Positions 55,260 to 64,000 of a stretch of DNA of 64,000 bases are shown piece after piece. How positions within the stretch are numbered: the stretch's first letter is position 1; every line of letters starts with the position of its first letter. The DNA is taken from NCBI GenBank assembly GCA_949292785.1, contig CASFBK010000015.1, forward strand, positions 27,923 through 91,922. The letters are read 5' to 3'. The notes beneath the pieces were generated by a model. That model did no database searches, was not told the origin of the DNA, and was given only the letters and a program-made list of their open reading frames with translations. Origin of the DNA: an uncultured Eubacteriales bacterium (lineage in GTDB: Bacteria > Bacillota > Clostridia > Lachnospirales > Lachnospiraceae). The translations under genes and the position numbers were made by a program.

Positions 55260-56903
55260 TTATGCCATGATATTTCTTATTTCCTGAGTGATGCCGGAAA
55301 ATTCTTCCACCTTTGTTTGAAACAGTTGTTCATACTTTTGGTCTAATTCATCGATTGCATCAAAAATTTTCTGCATCTGGGTTGCCGTAGTATCGTTAAT
55401 ATCAATTACTTTTCTGTGATATGTTTCGATATTATTTTTATAATTTTCTACATTTAGATTTCCAAACAAGTCTTCCATCCGATACCATACGTCCCATTTC
55501 CAGAACTTCCATGGTTCCTCGTCTTCTACTTCTTTTACTAACTGCAGCAATGTTGTGCGCATTTCATCACTGAAATCACGTTTGATGCTTGATACTTTAT
55601 AATCTATACAATTCTTGCTGTCAGGCAACGGAATTTCAGCTTGCTTCTTCTGAGCAATTCGAACAGCCTCTTGTATCGCTTCTTTTTCCTCTTCTGTTAA
55701 AACGCCTAGTTTTTGTAAAAGCCAGCTTATCCAATAGGCGTCTCCCTCCAGATTTTTAAATAGATTTTCTAGTCCCTTTTCTTCATCATATTTTCCTATT
55801 TTATGAGAAATGATATGAAATATTATTTCCCCAAAAAATCCAAAATCTGTTCCTTCTAATATATCCCTTATTACTACTGTTATATTATCCCCACCTTCTT
55901 CATACCGGACAATATAAGCAAGCAACAGTCCAAGTTCTTCTGCATTTTCCGGGTCTAAAAGATAATTCCGAATCTCTTCTGACGAATATTTTTCCTCATA
56001 ATCCGGCGGCTGTTTTCCCATACAGAAATTAAGAACATTTCCCAAATACTCCATTAATCCTGCTACTTCTTCCGGCTCCCCGGTATTTATGATATAGTTG
56101 ATAAAATTATGTAAGGATGCCATCGCCTCTGACTGATTGCATTTGTCAAATTCAAAATCAGCGTTAAAAAAAGAATTCGGACTGTGGTTCTGTGGAAAGC
56201 TATCAACGCCATGCCCATTCACATAGAATTTTTCTCCATATATATCTGTTAGAAGAATGTTGACAAAATCGTAATCCAAAGCATAACAGGTTATCTTATC
56301 TTTGTTTTGCTCTATCAGCGGACCGTATTTTTCAAAAAAAGCCGGTGAAAATCCCTGACCATCAAAAGAAATACACTGTCCTACCTTATCAGAACATATT
56401 GCTACGTATTTTGCTTTGTTTCCGCCTTTTGAGTGTCCTACTACTGTAATATTGTCATATGGCTGACTTTCTACAAATGCAAGCGCTCTTAACTGCTGTT
56501 CCGTATCTGCCAGATAACCTCCTGCGAAATTATCGGGCCATTCTCCTGCTCCTGTGCCTCGGAATACCACATAGGTCTCGCCTGTTTCTTCATTATGCAG
56601 GCAGACGGAAATTGCATTTTTATCATCCACTTCCAAGTCAACCAGCTTTAAGTCGCACAACTGCTTGTTGTTTTGGATTTGTTCTAACATATCTGCCCAT
56701 TCGTCACCGGAAATTTCGCCGTCGTAGGTTTTGTCAGAATTTCTTAATGCTTCTAAGGTGTCTTCGTCGATATATTCTAGCATTTCTCCGATTGTTTTCT
56801 TATTTAAATTATCCTCAGTCCATATAGCTTCAAACTCTCCTTCTTTTTTCATGTGCATCAGGTTACTTAAAAATAATAATTCTTCATCCGATAAATTTGC
56901 CAT
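55260..56903 (-). CDS. DUF2974/Mbeg1-like lipase, candidate T7SS effector with C-terminal helical domain
   Basis: 547 residues. Residues ~80-280 form an alpha/beta-hydrolase: YVVFRGTG, nucleophile Ser158 in VVGHSKGGNKAKY, then ISFDGQGFSP, and NHSPNSFF as a probable His site. The middle is helical. The C-terminal ~110 residues (from MRTTLLQLVKEVEDEE to YEQLFQTKVEEFSGITQEI) are long amphipathic helices resembling LXG/WXG-type secretion regions. A lipase first and secretion helices last is the arrangement of the staphylococcal T7SS lipase TslA. No Sec signal peptide. 13 nt after the lipoprotein gene, 14 nt before the FHA gene. Confidence 0.85.
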   Translation of the reverse strand: MANLSDEELLFLSNLMHMKKEGEFEAIWTEDNLNKKTIGEMLEYIDEDTLEALRNSDKTYDGEISGDEWADMLEQIQNNKQLCDLKLVDLEVDDKNAISVCLHNEETGETYVVFRGTGAGEWPDNFAGGYLADTEQQLRALAFVESQPYDNITVVGHSKGGNKAKYVAICSDKVGQCISFDGQGFSPAFFEKYGPLIEQNKDKITCYALDYDFVNILLTDIYGEKFYVNGHGVDSFPQNHSPNSFFNADFEFDKCNQSEAMASLHNFINYIINTGEPEEVAGLMEYLGNVLNFCMGKQPPDYEEKYSSEEIRNYLLDPENAEELGLLLAYIVRYEEGGDNITVVIRDILEGTDFGFFGEIIFHIISHKIGKYDEEKGLENLFKNLEGDAYWISWLLQKLGVLTEEEKEAIQEAVRIAQKKQAEIPLPDSKNCIDYKVSSIKRDFSDEMRTTLLQLVKEVEDEEPWKFWKWDVWYRMEDLFGNLNVENYKNNIETYHRKVIDINDTTATQMQKIFDAIDELDQKYEQLFQTKVEEFSGITQEIRNIMA

Positions 56904-56916
56904 AATTCACTCCTCT

Positions 56917-57795
56917 TCATTTTTTCTCTGGTCTAAGGTACTCATAATACTCCATGTTATATATTTCTTCTACTAAAGTTCCTCGCGGAAAAACTTTTCC
57001 AAAATCCTTATATGACTGGATGTAATCAAATTTCTCATTACTTACTAATCGAAATACCATATAATCCAAATATAATTCTCTCTGCCTGAATTTTTCCTCC
57101 AACTCCTGTGCCTGTCTTTGAAATTCTTCCTCACTCATATCCGGCCTTGCATACCCATTAATATAAATCTGTATTCCTTTTTTTCTATTCAACTCTTCAA
57201 TTTCTTCTATATTTGTATCTTTATTATATTCTTTCCCTACATTCCCAGATAATGCTCCAACCACTTTTATATCCGTTCCTGCTTCTTCCGCTATCTTTCG
57301 CAAATATTCTTGCATTTCTGTACTTTTCAATATAGCAAAATACCCATCCTCACAATATCCTTTTCCTTCTTCGTCCACCCGATAATATACCTCAAATCTC
57401 TCTCCTGCATACTCCCCGGTAGTTGCCGCAGCAAAAATCATATAGTCACCCGATATGATTCCCGGTATTTCTCCCCCTTTTACTACAAATTCTTCCTCAT
57501 ACTTTTCTCCTAAATAGTCCAGCATAATCTGAGCAGTATCTACAAAACTTTGCACCGATACGCTCATTCCTTTCTCCTGGATTTCCTTCATATAATCACT
57601 GGACAAGTTACATCCTTCTAATATTTCCATTTCTTTTTCTGTGGGGGTTCGATATACCTGCATTTCTACTTTCTCCTTTTCTTCTTTATTTTCTACTGTG
57701 TTTTCCTGTTTTTGTTCTGCTGTTTTAGAATCTTGACACCCTGAAAGACAGGTGAATCCTAATAACAATAATACGATTACTATTTTTGTTTTCAT
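56917..57795 (-). CDS. Lipoprotein, candidate immunity protein for the lipase
   Basis: 292 residues with a lipoprotein signal peptide (KTKIVIVLLLLGFTCLSGC, lipobox LSGC) and a Lys/Glu-rich linker. The rest is mixed alpha/beta (with VVKGGEIPGIISGDYMIFAA, ERFEVYYRVDEEGKGY, IQIYINGYARPDMSEEEF), not recognised. Position directly upstream of the lipase gene, same operon, and exposed outer-face location match the role of an immunity lipoprotein against a membrane-active lipase (as TilA for TslA in S. aureus). Function is inferred from context. Confidence 0.8.
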   Translation of the reverse strand: MKTKIVIVLLLLGFTCLSGCQDSKTAEQKQENTVENKEEKEKVEMQVYRTPTEKEMEILEGCNLSSDYMKEIQEKGMSVSVQSFVDTAQIMLDYLGEKYEEEFVVKGGEIPGIISGDYMIFAAATTGEYAGERFEVYYRVDEEGKGYCEDGYFAILKSTEMQEYLRKIAEEAGTDIKVVGALSGNVGKEYNKDTNIEEIEELNRKKGIQIYINGYARPDMSEEEFQRQAQELEEKFRQRELYLDYMVFRLVSNEKFDYIQSYKDFGKVFPRGTLVEEIYNMEYYEYLRPEKK

Positions 57796-57892
57796 ATTTG
57801 CTTCCCTTCTTGAATCTCTATGTAACTGAACTTATATTTAAAAATAGCTAATATGCATTCACTTCCCCAAATAAAAATACTTCTTCTTTTCT

Positions 57893-58180
57893 TTATTTCT
57901 CTGCTGAAAACATTCCGGCAGCTTTCTGATCTGCCTGCGCAAATGCCTCATCACCATTTTGGGTCAGCATTATGGTCTGGTCCACCAGTTCGCGCATCGC
58001 GCCCACTACATATAATACTTCCTCGTACATCGCCTTTGTCTGCTCGGCTGTTTTCCCTGCACTTTCTCCTAACAAAAGTTTCCGATTCTCGCAAATCTTA
58101 AGTCTCGTACTGATTGACTGCATCCTGCTTATTGATTCCTGTATTTCTCCACTGTCTACCTTAATCTCTGTTGTTCCCAT
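57893..58180 (-). CDS. Small helical T7SS partner protein (DUF3130/TIGR04197-like)
   Basis: 95 residues from ATG 58180 (AGAGGAGA upstream; in-frame ATG at 58216 disfavoured). All-helical, with VDSGEIQESISRMQSISTRL and AGKTAEQTKAMYEEVLYVVG, WXG100-sized but without W-x-G. Resembles small partner proteins of LXG or TslA-type effectors, which form a complex with the effector's helical domain for export. 10 nt after the next small gene. Confidence 0.75.
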   Translation of the reverse strand: MGTTEIKVDSGEIQESISRMQSISTRLKICENRKLLLGESAGKTAEQTKAMYEEVLYVVGAMRELVDQTIMLTQNGDEAFAQADQKAAGMFSAEK

Positions 58181-58190
58181 ACGCTCTCCT

Positions 58191-58469
58191 CTAATATAAA
58201 TATGAATCCGTCTCATCTGCTTGCTCTACAAATTTTTTTATACTGTCTGACACATCCTTTGATGCTTCTTCTAAATTCAACATTGCAGAATATATCTTAG
58301 ACGCCTTGTCACTAATGGCATTATCAATTAAAACATCCTGAAATCCATGCTCACTCAAATATTGCAGCTCATTTGAAAAGCTCTGCCCCAATTCCAGCAC
58401 CTCATTGAAAATGTCATGAAACATTTTTGCACTACTTTCATATTCACTGTCGACGATAACAACTCCCAT
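58191..58469 (-). CDS. Small helical T7SS partner protein (second)
   Basis: 92 residues, helical, acidic (MFHDIFNEVLELGQSFSNEL, SKIYSAMLNLEEASKDVSD), no W-x-G, no signal peptide. Pairs by position with the 95-residue protein; such doublets of small helical proteins are common upstream of LXG effectors. AGGAGA before the ATG. Not assigned to a named family. Confidence 0.75.
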   Translation of the reverse strand: MGVVIVDSEYESSAKMFHDIFNEVLELGQSFSNELQYLSEHGFQDVLIDNAISDKASKIYSAMLNLEEASKDVSDSIKKFVEQADETDSYLY

Positions 58470-58534
58470 TTATCTCTTTCTCCTCTCGTTTCCTCTTTTC
58501 TATTTTCATTTCTTTTCCTATTTCTTTTTCAATT

Positions 58535-58990
58535 TCACTTCTGCCGCTCTCTTTCCTGACGTTCTCTTTCCTGACGTTCTCTCTCCTGGCGCTCTCTTTC
58601 CCGGCGCTCTTCTTCTCTTATTTCCTCAATCCGCCTTTGCTTTGCGCGAATAGCACCCTTTTGCTCTTCTATTTCTTCTTCAATCTCCCGTATTGACTTT
58701 TGGATTTCCCTGTCTATTTCATCATAATTGCCAAGCAGCTTTGTTTCTTCCGTACGACTGTAAGCATTCTCTAATCTGCCCGCAATAAGCTTTGAGATAG
58801 TGGTCCTGCTGTTGTACTGCTGAAACTTGGCTGCATAATTTCTCCGACCTATAATATACTGCCCCATATTATTAGCAATCTGTCCATTCTGGCGTTTTGC
58901 CTCTTCTAACTCTTGTTGTTTCTTTTCTAATTCCTGGATTTTTTTCTGACATCCACTGATTTCGGATTCCAACTGACTAATCTGACTCAT
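58535..58990 (-). CDS. Coiled-coil protein heading the T7SS operon
   Basis: 151 residues from ATG 58990 (AAAGGAG). A long coiled coil (ISQLESEISGCQKKIQELEK), a central helical region (NMGQYIIGRRNYAAKF), another coiled coil (IDREIQKSIREIEEEIEEQK), then a C-terminal (RERQE)n tail. Similar in plan to DUF5082-type proteins found with LXG effectors. First gene of the locus; its SD and start codon lie in a 12-bp hairpin (58989-59032). Confidence 0.78.
   Translation of the reverse strand: MSQISQLESEISGCQKKIQELEKKQQELEEAKRQNGQIANNMGQYIIGRRNYAAKFQQYNSRTTISKLIAGRLENAYSRTEETKLLGNYDEIDREIQKSIREIEEEIEEQKGAIRAKQRRIEEIREEERRERERQERERQERERQERERQK
58545..58612. repeat. 15-bp tandem coding repeat
   Basis: Units of about 15 bp (plus strand TTTCCTGACGTTCTC, then variants TCTCCTGGCGCTCTC and TTTCCCGGCGCTC) encoding QERER. 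Units vary in third bases. Confidence 0.85.
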
Positions 58991-59032
58991 ACATTTCTCC
59001 TTTCCTAGAGATGACTCCCGGGAGAAATGTAT
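58989..59032 (-). promoter_or_regulatory. Hairpin covering SD and start codon of the first T7SS operon gene
   Basis: Perfect 12-bp inverted repeat: plus strand ATACATTTCTCC (58989-59000) and GGAGAAATGTAT (59021-59032), 20-nt loop. In the mRNA the 3' arm is GGAGAAAUGUAU, i.e. the GGAG of the SD and AU of the AUG start. This would hide the ribosome site unless opened. Confidence 0.75.
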
Positions 59033-59163
59033 ATACAAGCAATAGAAAAAGTCTCCATGAACTTTCCATTGCCATGAATGAAAATAAATTCAGATACTCT
59101 GACTACCTTTAGACATGACTCCCCTTATTAATCATACTCTCAAACCCACATTTTTCTAAAAAA

Positions 59164-59192
59164 ACTATAACATAACCAAACTGGAGATGCAA
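59164..59192 (-). promoter_or_regulatory. Promoter of the T7SS operon
   Basis: Minus strand TTGCAT (59192-59187), 17 nt, TATAGT (59169-59164), just after the smpB stop; gives a leader of ~165 nt. The leader holds two copies of plus-strand TAGASATGACTCCC (59006-59019 and 59110-59123). Confidence 0.65.
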
Positions 59193-59196
59193 CATT

Positions 59197-59664
59197 TTAA
59201 TACAAATTTTTGACTTTGAACTCCCTCTCTGACTCTCTGCGCTGGTCTTTCTTGGCAATATCCTGCCGTTTATCATACAGCTTCTTTCCTCTTGCCAATG
59301 CAATCTCTACTTTTACAAGACTGCCCTTGAAATAGACCTGCAATGGCACCACGGTATAACCCTTTTCTGCCATTTTTCCCGCAATCTTATTAATCTCATG
59401 CTTATGAAGCAACAGCTTTCTTGGGCGCAACGGATCCTTGTTAAAAATATTTCCCTTTTCGTAAGGGCTGATATGCATTCCATAAATAATGACCTCACCC
59501 TTTTCAATCCTGATAAAGGATTCTTTTACAGAGCATTTCCCCATACGCAGAGACTTTACCTCCGTACCGGCAAGACTGATTCCAGCCTCGTACTTATCTT
59601 CAATAAAATAATCGTGAAATGCTTTTTTATTATTTGCAATTAACTTAATACTATCTTTCCCCAT
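59197..59664 (-). CDS. smpB: SsrA-binding protein SmpB
   Basis: Brings tmRNA to stalled ribosomes. 155 residues; N-terminal [31 protein letters not shown], and C-terminal [18 protein letters not shown] tail that probes the mRNA channel. Its RNA partner is at 35395-35737. 9 nt after rnr, a common Firmicutes pairing. Confidence 0.98.
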   Translation of the reverse strand: MGKDSIKLIANNKKAFHDYFIEDKYEAGISLAGTEVKSLRMGKCSVKESFIRIEKGEVIIYGMHISPYEKGNIFNKDPLRPRKLLLHKHEINKIAGKMAEKGYTVVPLQVYFKGSLVKVEIALARGKKLYDKRQDIAKKDQRRESEREFKVKNLY

Positions 59665-59673
59665 ATCGTTCCT

Positions 59674-61812
59674 CTATTCTTCACTTTCCGGCAGTACGAA
59701 GTCAATGGTACGCATGAACTTGTCAGCATTGTCTACTACTACCTTTAGTTTCTGTCCCAGTTTATAACGTTTTCCCGTAGCTTCTCCTACCATCTCATAG
59801 GTCTCTTCTTCATAATGATAATAATCATCTGTCAGATTCGTTACATGAATCATACCTTCGATGGTATTCGGAAGCTCCACATAAATGCCCCAGGAAGTAA
59901 TACTGGAAATCACACCTTCAAAGATTTCTCCAATATGTTCTTCCATGTATTCCACCTTTTTCAGCTTCTCAGTTTCCCGCTCTGCCTCATCTGCCCGGCG
60001 CTCCATCTCACTGGAATGAGACGCTACCTCCGGCAATATCTTTTCATAATGCTCTATGCGCTTTTCATTCAGCTTTCCGCGCAGATTCTCTTTGATAATA
60101 CGATGAATCTGTAAATCCGGATAACGGCGGATTGGCGATGTAAAATGACAATAATACTGTGTTGCCAGACCAAAGTGTCCGGTGCTTGCAACGGTGTATT
60201 TTGCCTGCTTCATAGACCGTAAGGTAAGACGGCTGATTAGCGGTTCCTCCGGTGTATCCTCAATTTTACCTAACAGCTTCTGCAACTCCTTTGGATGAAT
60301 CTCATCCTGACCGTTCTTAATGGTATATCCAAAGTTATTGATGAACAATGCAAGCTTCTGTATCTTCTCCGGATCCGGAGTATCATGGGTACGATACACG
60401 AACGGAAGTTCCTGCCAAAAATAATCCTGCGCCACCGTCTCATTGGCAATCAACATGAAATCTTCAATGATTTTGGTCGCCACATTCCGCTCATAGGGCT
60501 TTACTTCCAACGGCTTTCCCTGCTTATCCAGAATAATCTTGGTCTCTGGGAAATCAAAGTCAATAGAGCCTCGCTTTTTTCGTTTTTCCCGCAAAATCCC
60601 TGCCAGTTCCTGCATCAATTCAAACATGGGAACCAGTTCTTTGTATTCCTGGATTTCCGCTTCGTCATGTTCCACCAGAATCTTTTTCACGCTGGTGTAG
60701 CTCATGCGGCGGTCAACTCTTACCACCGTCTCTGCAATGGTGTGGTCTACCACATTTCCCTTTTTATCAATCAGCATGATACAGCTTAATGCCAGTCTGT
60801 CTTCTCCTGCATTCAGAGAACAGATTCCATTGGAAAGGGTATGGGGCAGCATAGGAATCACGCGGTCCACCAGATATACACTGGTTCCTCTCTCTAAGGC
60901 TTCCACATCAAGAGCACTACGCTCCTGCACATAGTTGGTAACATCAGCAATATGCACACCGAGACGAAACTTATCTCCTTCTCTTGTAATCGTGATTGCA
61001 TCATCCAAGTCCTTGGCGTCTTCTCCATCAATGGTTACCATCTGCCAGTCGCGTACATCCATACGTCCTGCCATATCCGCAGTACTCACAGGCTTTGCCA
61101 CGGTATCCGCCTGTTTTAACACTTTTCCCGGGAATTCCACCGGCAAATCATATCCCTTTACAATAGACATGATATCCGTTCCAGGGTCGTTCATGTGGCC
61201 GATAATCTCTATGACCTTTCCTTCGGGCTTACGATTCTTCTTGCCATAGTCAGTCAGTTCTACGACTACCTTGTGACCGTCTACAGCTCCCTTAGAACGC
61301 TCTAAGGGAATAAAAATATCCTGTACGAACTTCTGATTATCCGGTACTACGAAACCAAAGTTCTTGCTCTTTTGAAAGGTTCCTACTACCTGTACCGTTC
61401 CTCTTGCCAGAATCTTTACTACGGTTCCTTCCTTTCGCTTTCCTTCTGCTACCTTTCCGGTGGATAAGACTACCTGAACGGTATCTCCATGCATTGCACC
61501 GTTTACCTGGGTTTCCGGTATAAAAATATCTTCCTCTTCTCCTTCTACGGTAACAAAACCAAAGCCTCTGATATTTCCCGTAAAGGTTCCCACCAGAAAC
61601 GTGCCTTCTGCCTTGGAGTATTTTCCACGTTTTGACAGTTCAATCTTTCCCTCTGCCATAAGAGCATTCAGTACTTCTTCCAGGTCTGGTCTGTCCTCTC
61701 TTGGTACATTCATAAGAATCGCAAGTTCTTTTATCTTCATGGGAACATACATGTCATTACACATCAGTTCATATACCGCTTTTTTTCTTTTCTCCAGTAA
61801 TTCTTTCTCCAT
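59674..61812 (-). CDS. rnr: Ribonuclease R
   Basis: 3'-5' exoribonuclease for structured RNA and tmRNA-tagged mRNA decay. 712 residues from ATG 61812 (GGAG six nt upstream; earlier in-frame starts run into the repeat element). N-terminal helix-turn-helix, two cold-shock domains, RNB catalytic domain with IDGEDAKDLDDAITI (acidic metal ligands) and HFTSPIRRYPDLQIHR, then a C-terminal S1 domain (GEIFEGVISSITSWGIYVEL). secG-rnr-smpB order is conserved in Firmicutes. Confidence 0.97.
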   Translation of the reverse strand: MEKELLEKRKKAVYELMCNDMYVPMKIKELAILMNVPREDRPDLEEVLNALMAEGKIELSKRGKYSKAEGTFLVGTFTGNIRGFGFVTVEGEEEDIFIPETQVNGAMHGDTVQVVLSTGKVAEGKRKEGTVVKILARGTVQVVGTFQKSKNFGFVVPDNQKFVQDIFIPLERSKGAVDGHKVVVELTDYGKKNRKPEGKVIEIIGHMNDPGTDIMSIVKGYDLPVEFPGKVLKQADTVAKPVSTADMAGRMDVRDWQMVTIDGEDAKDLDDAITITREGDKFRLGVHIADVTNYVQERSALDVEALERGTSVYLVDRVIPMLPHTLSNGICSLNAGEDRLALSCIMLIDKKGNVVDHTIAETVVRVDRRMSYTSVKKILVEHDEAEIQEYKELVPMFELMQELAGILREKRKKRGSIDFDFPETKIILDKQGKPLEVKPYERNVATKIIEDFMLIANETVAQDYFWQELPFVYRTHDTPDPEKIQKLALFINNFGYTIKNGQDEIHPKELQKLLGKIEDTPEEPLISRLTLRSMKQAKYTVASTGHFGLATQYYCHFTSPIRRYPDLQIHRIIKENLRGKLNEKRIEHYEKILPEVASHSSEMERRADEAERETEKLKKVEYMEEHIGEIFEGVISSITSWGIYVELPNTIEGMIHVTNLTDDYYHYEEETYEMVGEATGKRYKLGQKLKVVVDNADKFMRTIDFVLPESEE

Positions 61813-61849
61813 ATTTTTCTCCATATTTAGTCTATATATGTTCAAGCAG

Positions 61850-61980
61850 AGAACAAAGTGTGTTCCGCACACTCTCGCGAATATACATTACCTATCAAGC
61901 GGAACACACTTTGCCGCGCCGAGCACAGTCGCTTGCGACATAATTCCACTTGTGCGACACATTAATAGCGTACACAGTTG
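61850..61980. repeat. Interspersed repeat, copy 1
   Basis: Begins AGAACAAAGTGTGTTCCGC and includes a perfect 15-bp inverted repeat CAAAGTGTGTTCCGC / GCGGAACACACTTTG. The following ~70 nt (CGAGCACAGTCGCTTGCGAC ... ATAGCGTACACAG) are shared with copy 2 at 63838-64000. More GC-rich than flanks. No coding potential. Confidence 0.9.
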
Positions 61981-62000
61981 TGCGCATCCTGCACGGAGTG

Positions 62001-62069
62001 CTTTTTGCTCTATAGGAATCACAATTTTACACTTTAACGCAACACGGTATTTCCTATAGAGCCAAAAAG
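62001..62069. repeat. Long inverted repeat next to repeat copy 1
   Basis: Arms CTTTTTGCTCTATAGGAA (62001-62018) and TTCCTATAGAGCCAAAAAG (62051-62069) differ by one extra base, with a 32-nt loop. It may be the other end of the same mobile or regulatory repeat. Confidence 0.7.
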
Positions 62070-62097
62070 ACTGTCGGGAAATCCGACAGTCTTTCGT
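62066..62097 (-). terminator. Terminator after secG
   Basis: AAAGACTGTCGG / CCGACAGTCTTT stem with 5-nt loop; the minus strand continues TTTTTGG. A few nt past the secG stop. Confidence 0.88.
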
Positions 62098-62099
62098 AC

Positions 62100-62339
62100 T
62101 TAAAAACTTCCAATATTTAATACGGCTGCAATCACCAGAAACAGAATCACCAGCACTCTGGTAACCTTTACCAGCATTCCTTCTACGGAACGACCTTTAT
62201 TCTTGCTCCAGTATGTTTCAGAGCTTCCTGCGATAGCACCAAGTCCTGTCTGCTTGCCTTCCTGCATTAAAACAATAACTGTCACTGCAATACTGATTAT
62301 AATAAATACAATTGTCAAAACCGTTTTTAATACTGCCAC
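62100..62339 (-). CDS. secG: Preprotein translocase subunit SecG
   Basis: Small SecYEG subunit with two membrane helices (LTIVFIIISIAVTVIVLM and VTRVLVILFLVIAAVLNI) separated by the conserved QEGKQTGLGAIAG loop and SSETYWSKNKGRS. 79 residues from GTG 62339; a GTG at 62351 is in frame but too close to GGGAGG, while 62339 has about 11 nt. An ATG nearby is out of frame. Start uncertain. Confidence 0.93.
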   Translation of the reverse strand: MAVLKTVLTIVFIIISIAVTVIVLMQEGKQTGLGAIAGSSETYWSKNKGRSVEGMLVKVTRVLVILFLVIAAVLNIGSF

Positions 62340-62384
62340 TTGTCCATACACCTCCCAAGGGTTCTTTCATTCACAACTTAGGAT

Positions 62385-62413
62385 ATTGTACCACAGGAAC
62401 AGCTTATTTTCAA
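62385..62413 (-). promoter_or_regulatory. Promoter of secG
   Basis: Minus strand TTGAAA (62413-62408), 17 nt, TACAAT (62390-62385). Confidence 0.7.
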
Positions 62414-62431
62414 CTTATTTTTCCAAAAGTA

Positions 62432-63763
<1,332 letters not shown>

Positions 63764-63769
63764 CTATCT

Positions 63770-63797
63770 ATACTGATAATTTCTTTTTTATCAGTAT
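63770..63797 (-). promoter_or_regulatory. Palindrome in the eno leader
   Basis: Perfect 10-bp arms ATACTGATAA / TTATCAGTAT with 8-nt spacer, between a TATAAT-like -10 (~63815) and the eno SD. Could be an operator or an mRNA stem. Confidence 0.6.
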
Positions 63798-63837
63798 TTG
63801 CCAGATTGAAAAAATTATACAAATCACTTTTTATGAT

Positions 63838-64000
63838 AGAACAAAGTGTGCTCCGCACACTCTCGCGAATATACATTACCTATCAAGCGGAACACACTTT
63901 ACCGCGCCGAGCACAGTCGCTTGCGACATAATTCCACTTGTGCGACACATATTACACTTAGCGAGGTAATTTCGAGCTTAGTGTAATAGCGTACACAGTA
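63838..64000. repeat. Interspersed repeat, copy 2 (runs off window)
   Basis: Same sequence as 61850-61980 with a few base changes (for example T to C in the left arm of the inverted repeat), plus a 33-nt insertion at 63951-63983 creating an inner inverted repeat ATTACACTTAGC / GCTTAGTGTAAT. Ends GCGTACACAGTA at the window edge. Confidence 0.9.

Noticed and set aside
58545-58612. Possible CRISPR-like repeat array
   Set aside because: Units are 15 bp, contiguous with no spacers, and in frame, encoding QERER; it is a coding tandem repeat.
59109-59303. Open frame overlapping the smpB end and the T7SS promoter
   Set aside because: Lies in another frame of smpB, has no SD and no recognisable protein; its tail runs through the promoter.
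62001-62069. Inverted repeat as the secG terminator
   Set aside because: A better terminator (62066-62097) lies between it and secG; the 32-nt loop and link to the repeat element argue for a repeat end.

Overview
The window looks like a chromosomal stretch of a low-to-mid GC Gram-positive anaerobe of the Clostridia, most likely a Lachnospiraceae member. This is inferred from gene order and protein style, not from a search. Supporting points are the rnc-smc-ftsY and ylxM-ffh-rpsP-khpA-rimM-trmD-rplS blocks, two type I signal peptidases around rbgA, a split purine pathway end (stand-alone AICAR formyltransferase plus a PurO-type IMP cyclohydrolase), tmRNA/SmpB, and a Firmicutes-type Type VII secretion locus. 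All genes but one (tmcAL) are on the minus strand, so the window reads from right to left in transcription order.

Right end (59-64 kb): enolase, secG, RNase R and smpB. Two copies of a GC-richer interspersed repeat lie upstream of rnr/downstream of secG (61.85 kb) and upstream of eno (63.84 kb). The second carries an extra 33-nt hairpin insertion. A 10-bp-arm palindrome sits in the eno leader.

Centre right (35-59 kb): a large accessory locus. A promoter just after smpB drives a coiled-coil protein, two small helical proteins, a lipoprotein, a GHSKGG lipase-like protein with a C-terminal helical region, an FHA protein, a ParA/CpaE-like ATPase, a ubiquitin-like YukD/EsaB protein and the FtsK-type translocase EssC. 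EsxA (WXG100) follows with its own consensus promoter, a ~210-nt leader and its own terminator. Next come a zinc-ribbon membrane protein, a second FHA protein, a PP2C phosphatase, a membrane Ser/Thr kinase with a TPR-like extracytoplasmic part, and a small membrane protein whose tail has five D/E-[EG]-T-[TV]-V-L motifs. Two surface proteins follow. I read this as a Type VII secretion system wired to phosphothreonine/FHA signalling and carrying a lipase effector with the toxin domain first, with candidate partner and immunity genes. No recognisable EssB or EsaA is present. ssrA lies at 35.4-35.7 kb.

Centre left (22-35 kb): a PTS-EIIC/EAL fusion (c-di-GMP phosphodiesterase with a transporter-like sensor), a small membrane protein, a two-component system, a lipoprotein, CheV, PurO, AICAR formyltransferase, the divergent tmcAL/ackA pair, then yceD-rpmF, a DUF624-like membrane protein, plsX and acpP.

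Left (0-20 kb): housekeeping genes for RNA processing, chromosome segregation, the SRP pathway and ribosome maturation (rnc, smc, ftsY, ilvA, two tandem chemoreceptors, ylxM-ffh-rpsP-khpA-rimM-trmD-rplS, lepB-rbgA-lepB-rnhB, FliK-like and FlhB-like proteins, yraN, and a truncated Crp/Fnr regulator). No tRNA, rRNA, CRISPR array, transposase or prophage gene was seen. No gene-free stretch exceeds 300 bases; the longest are 61813-62099, 48182-48461 and 28149-28426, and their contents are listed.
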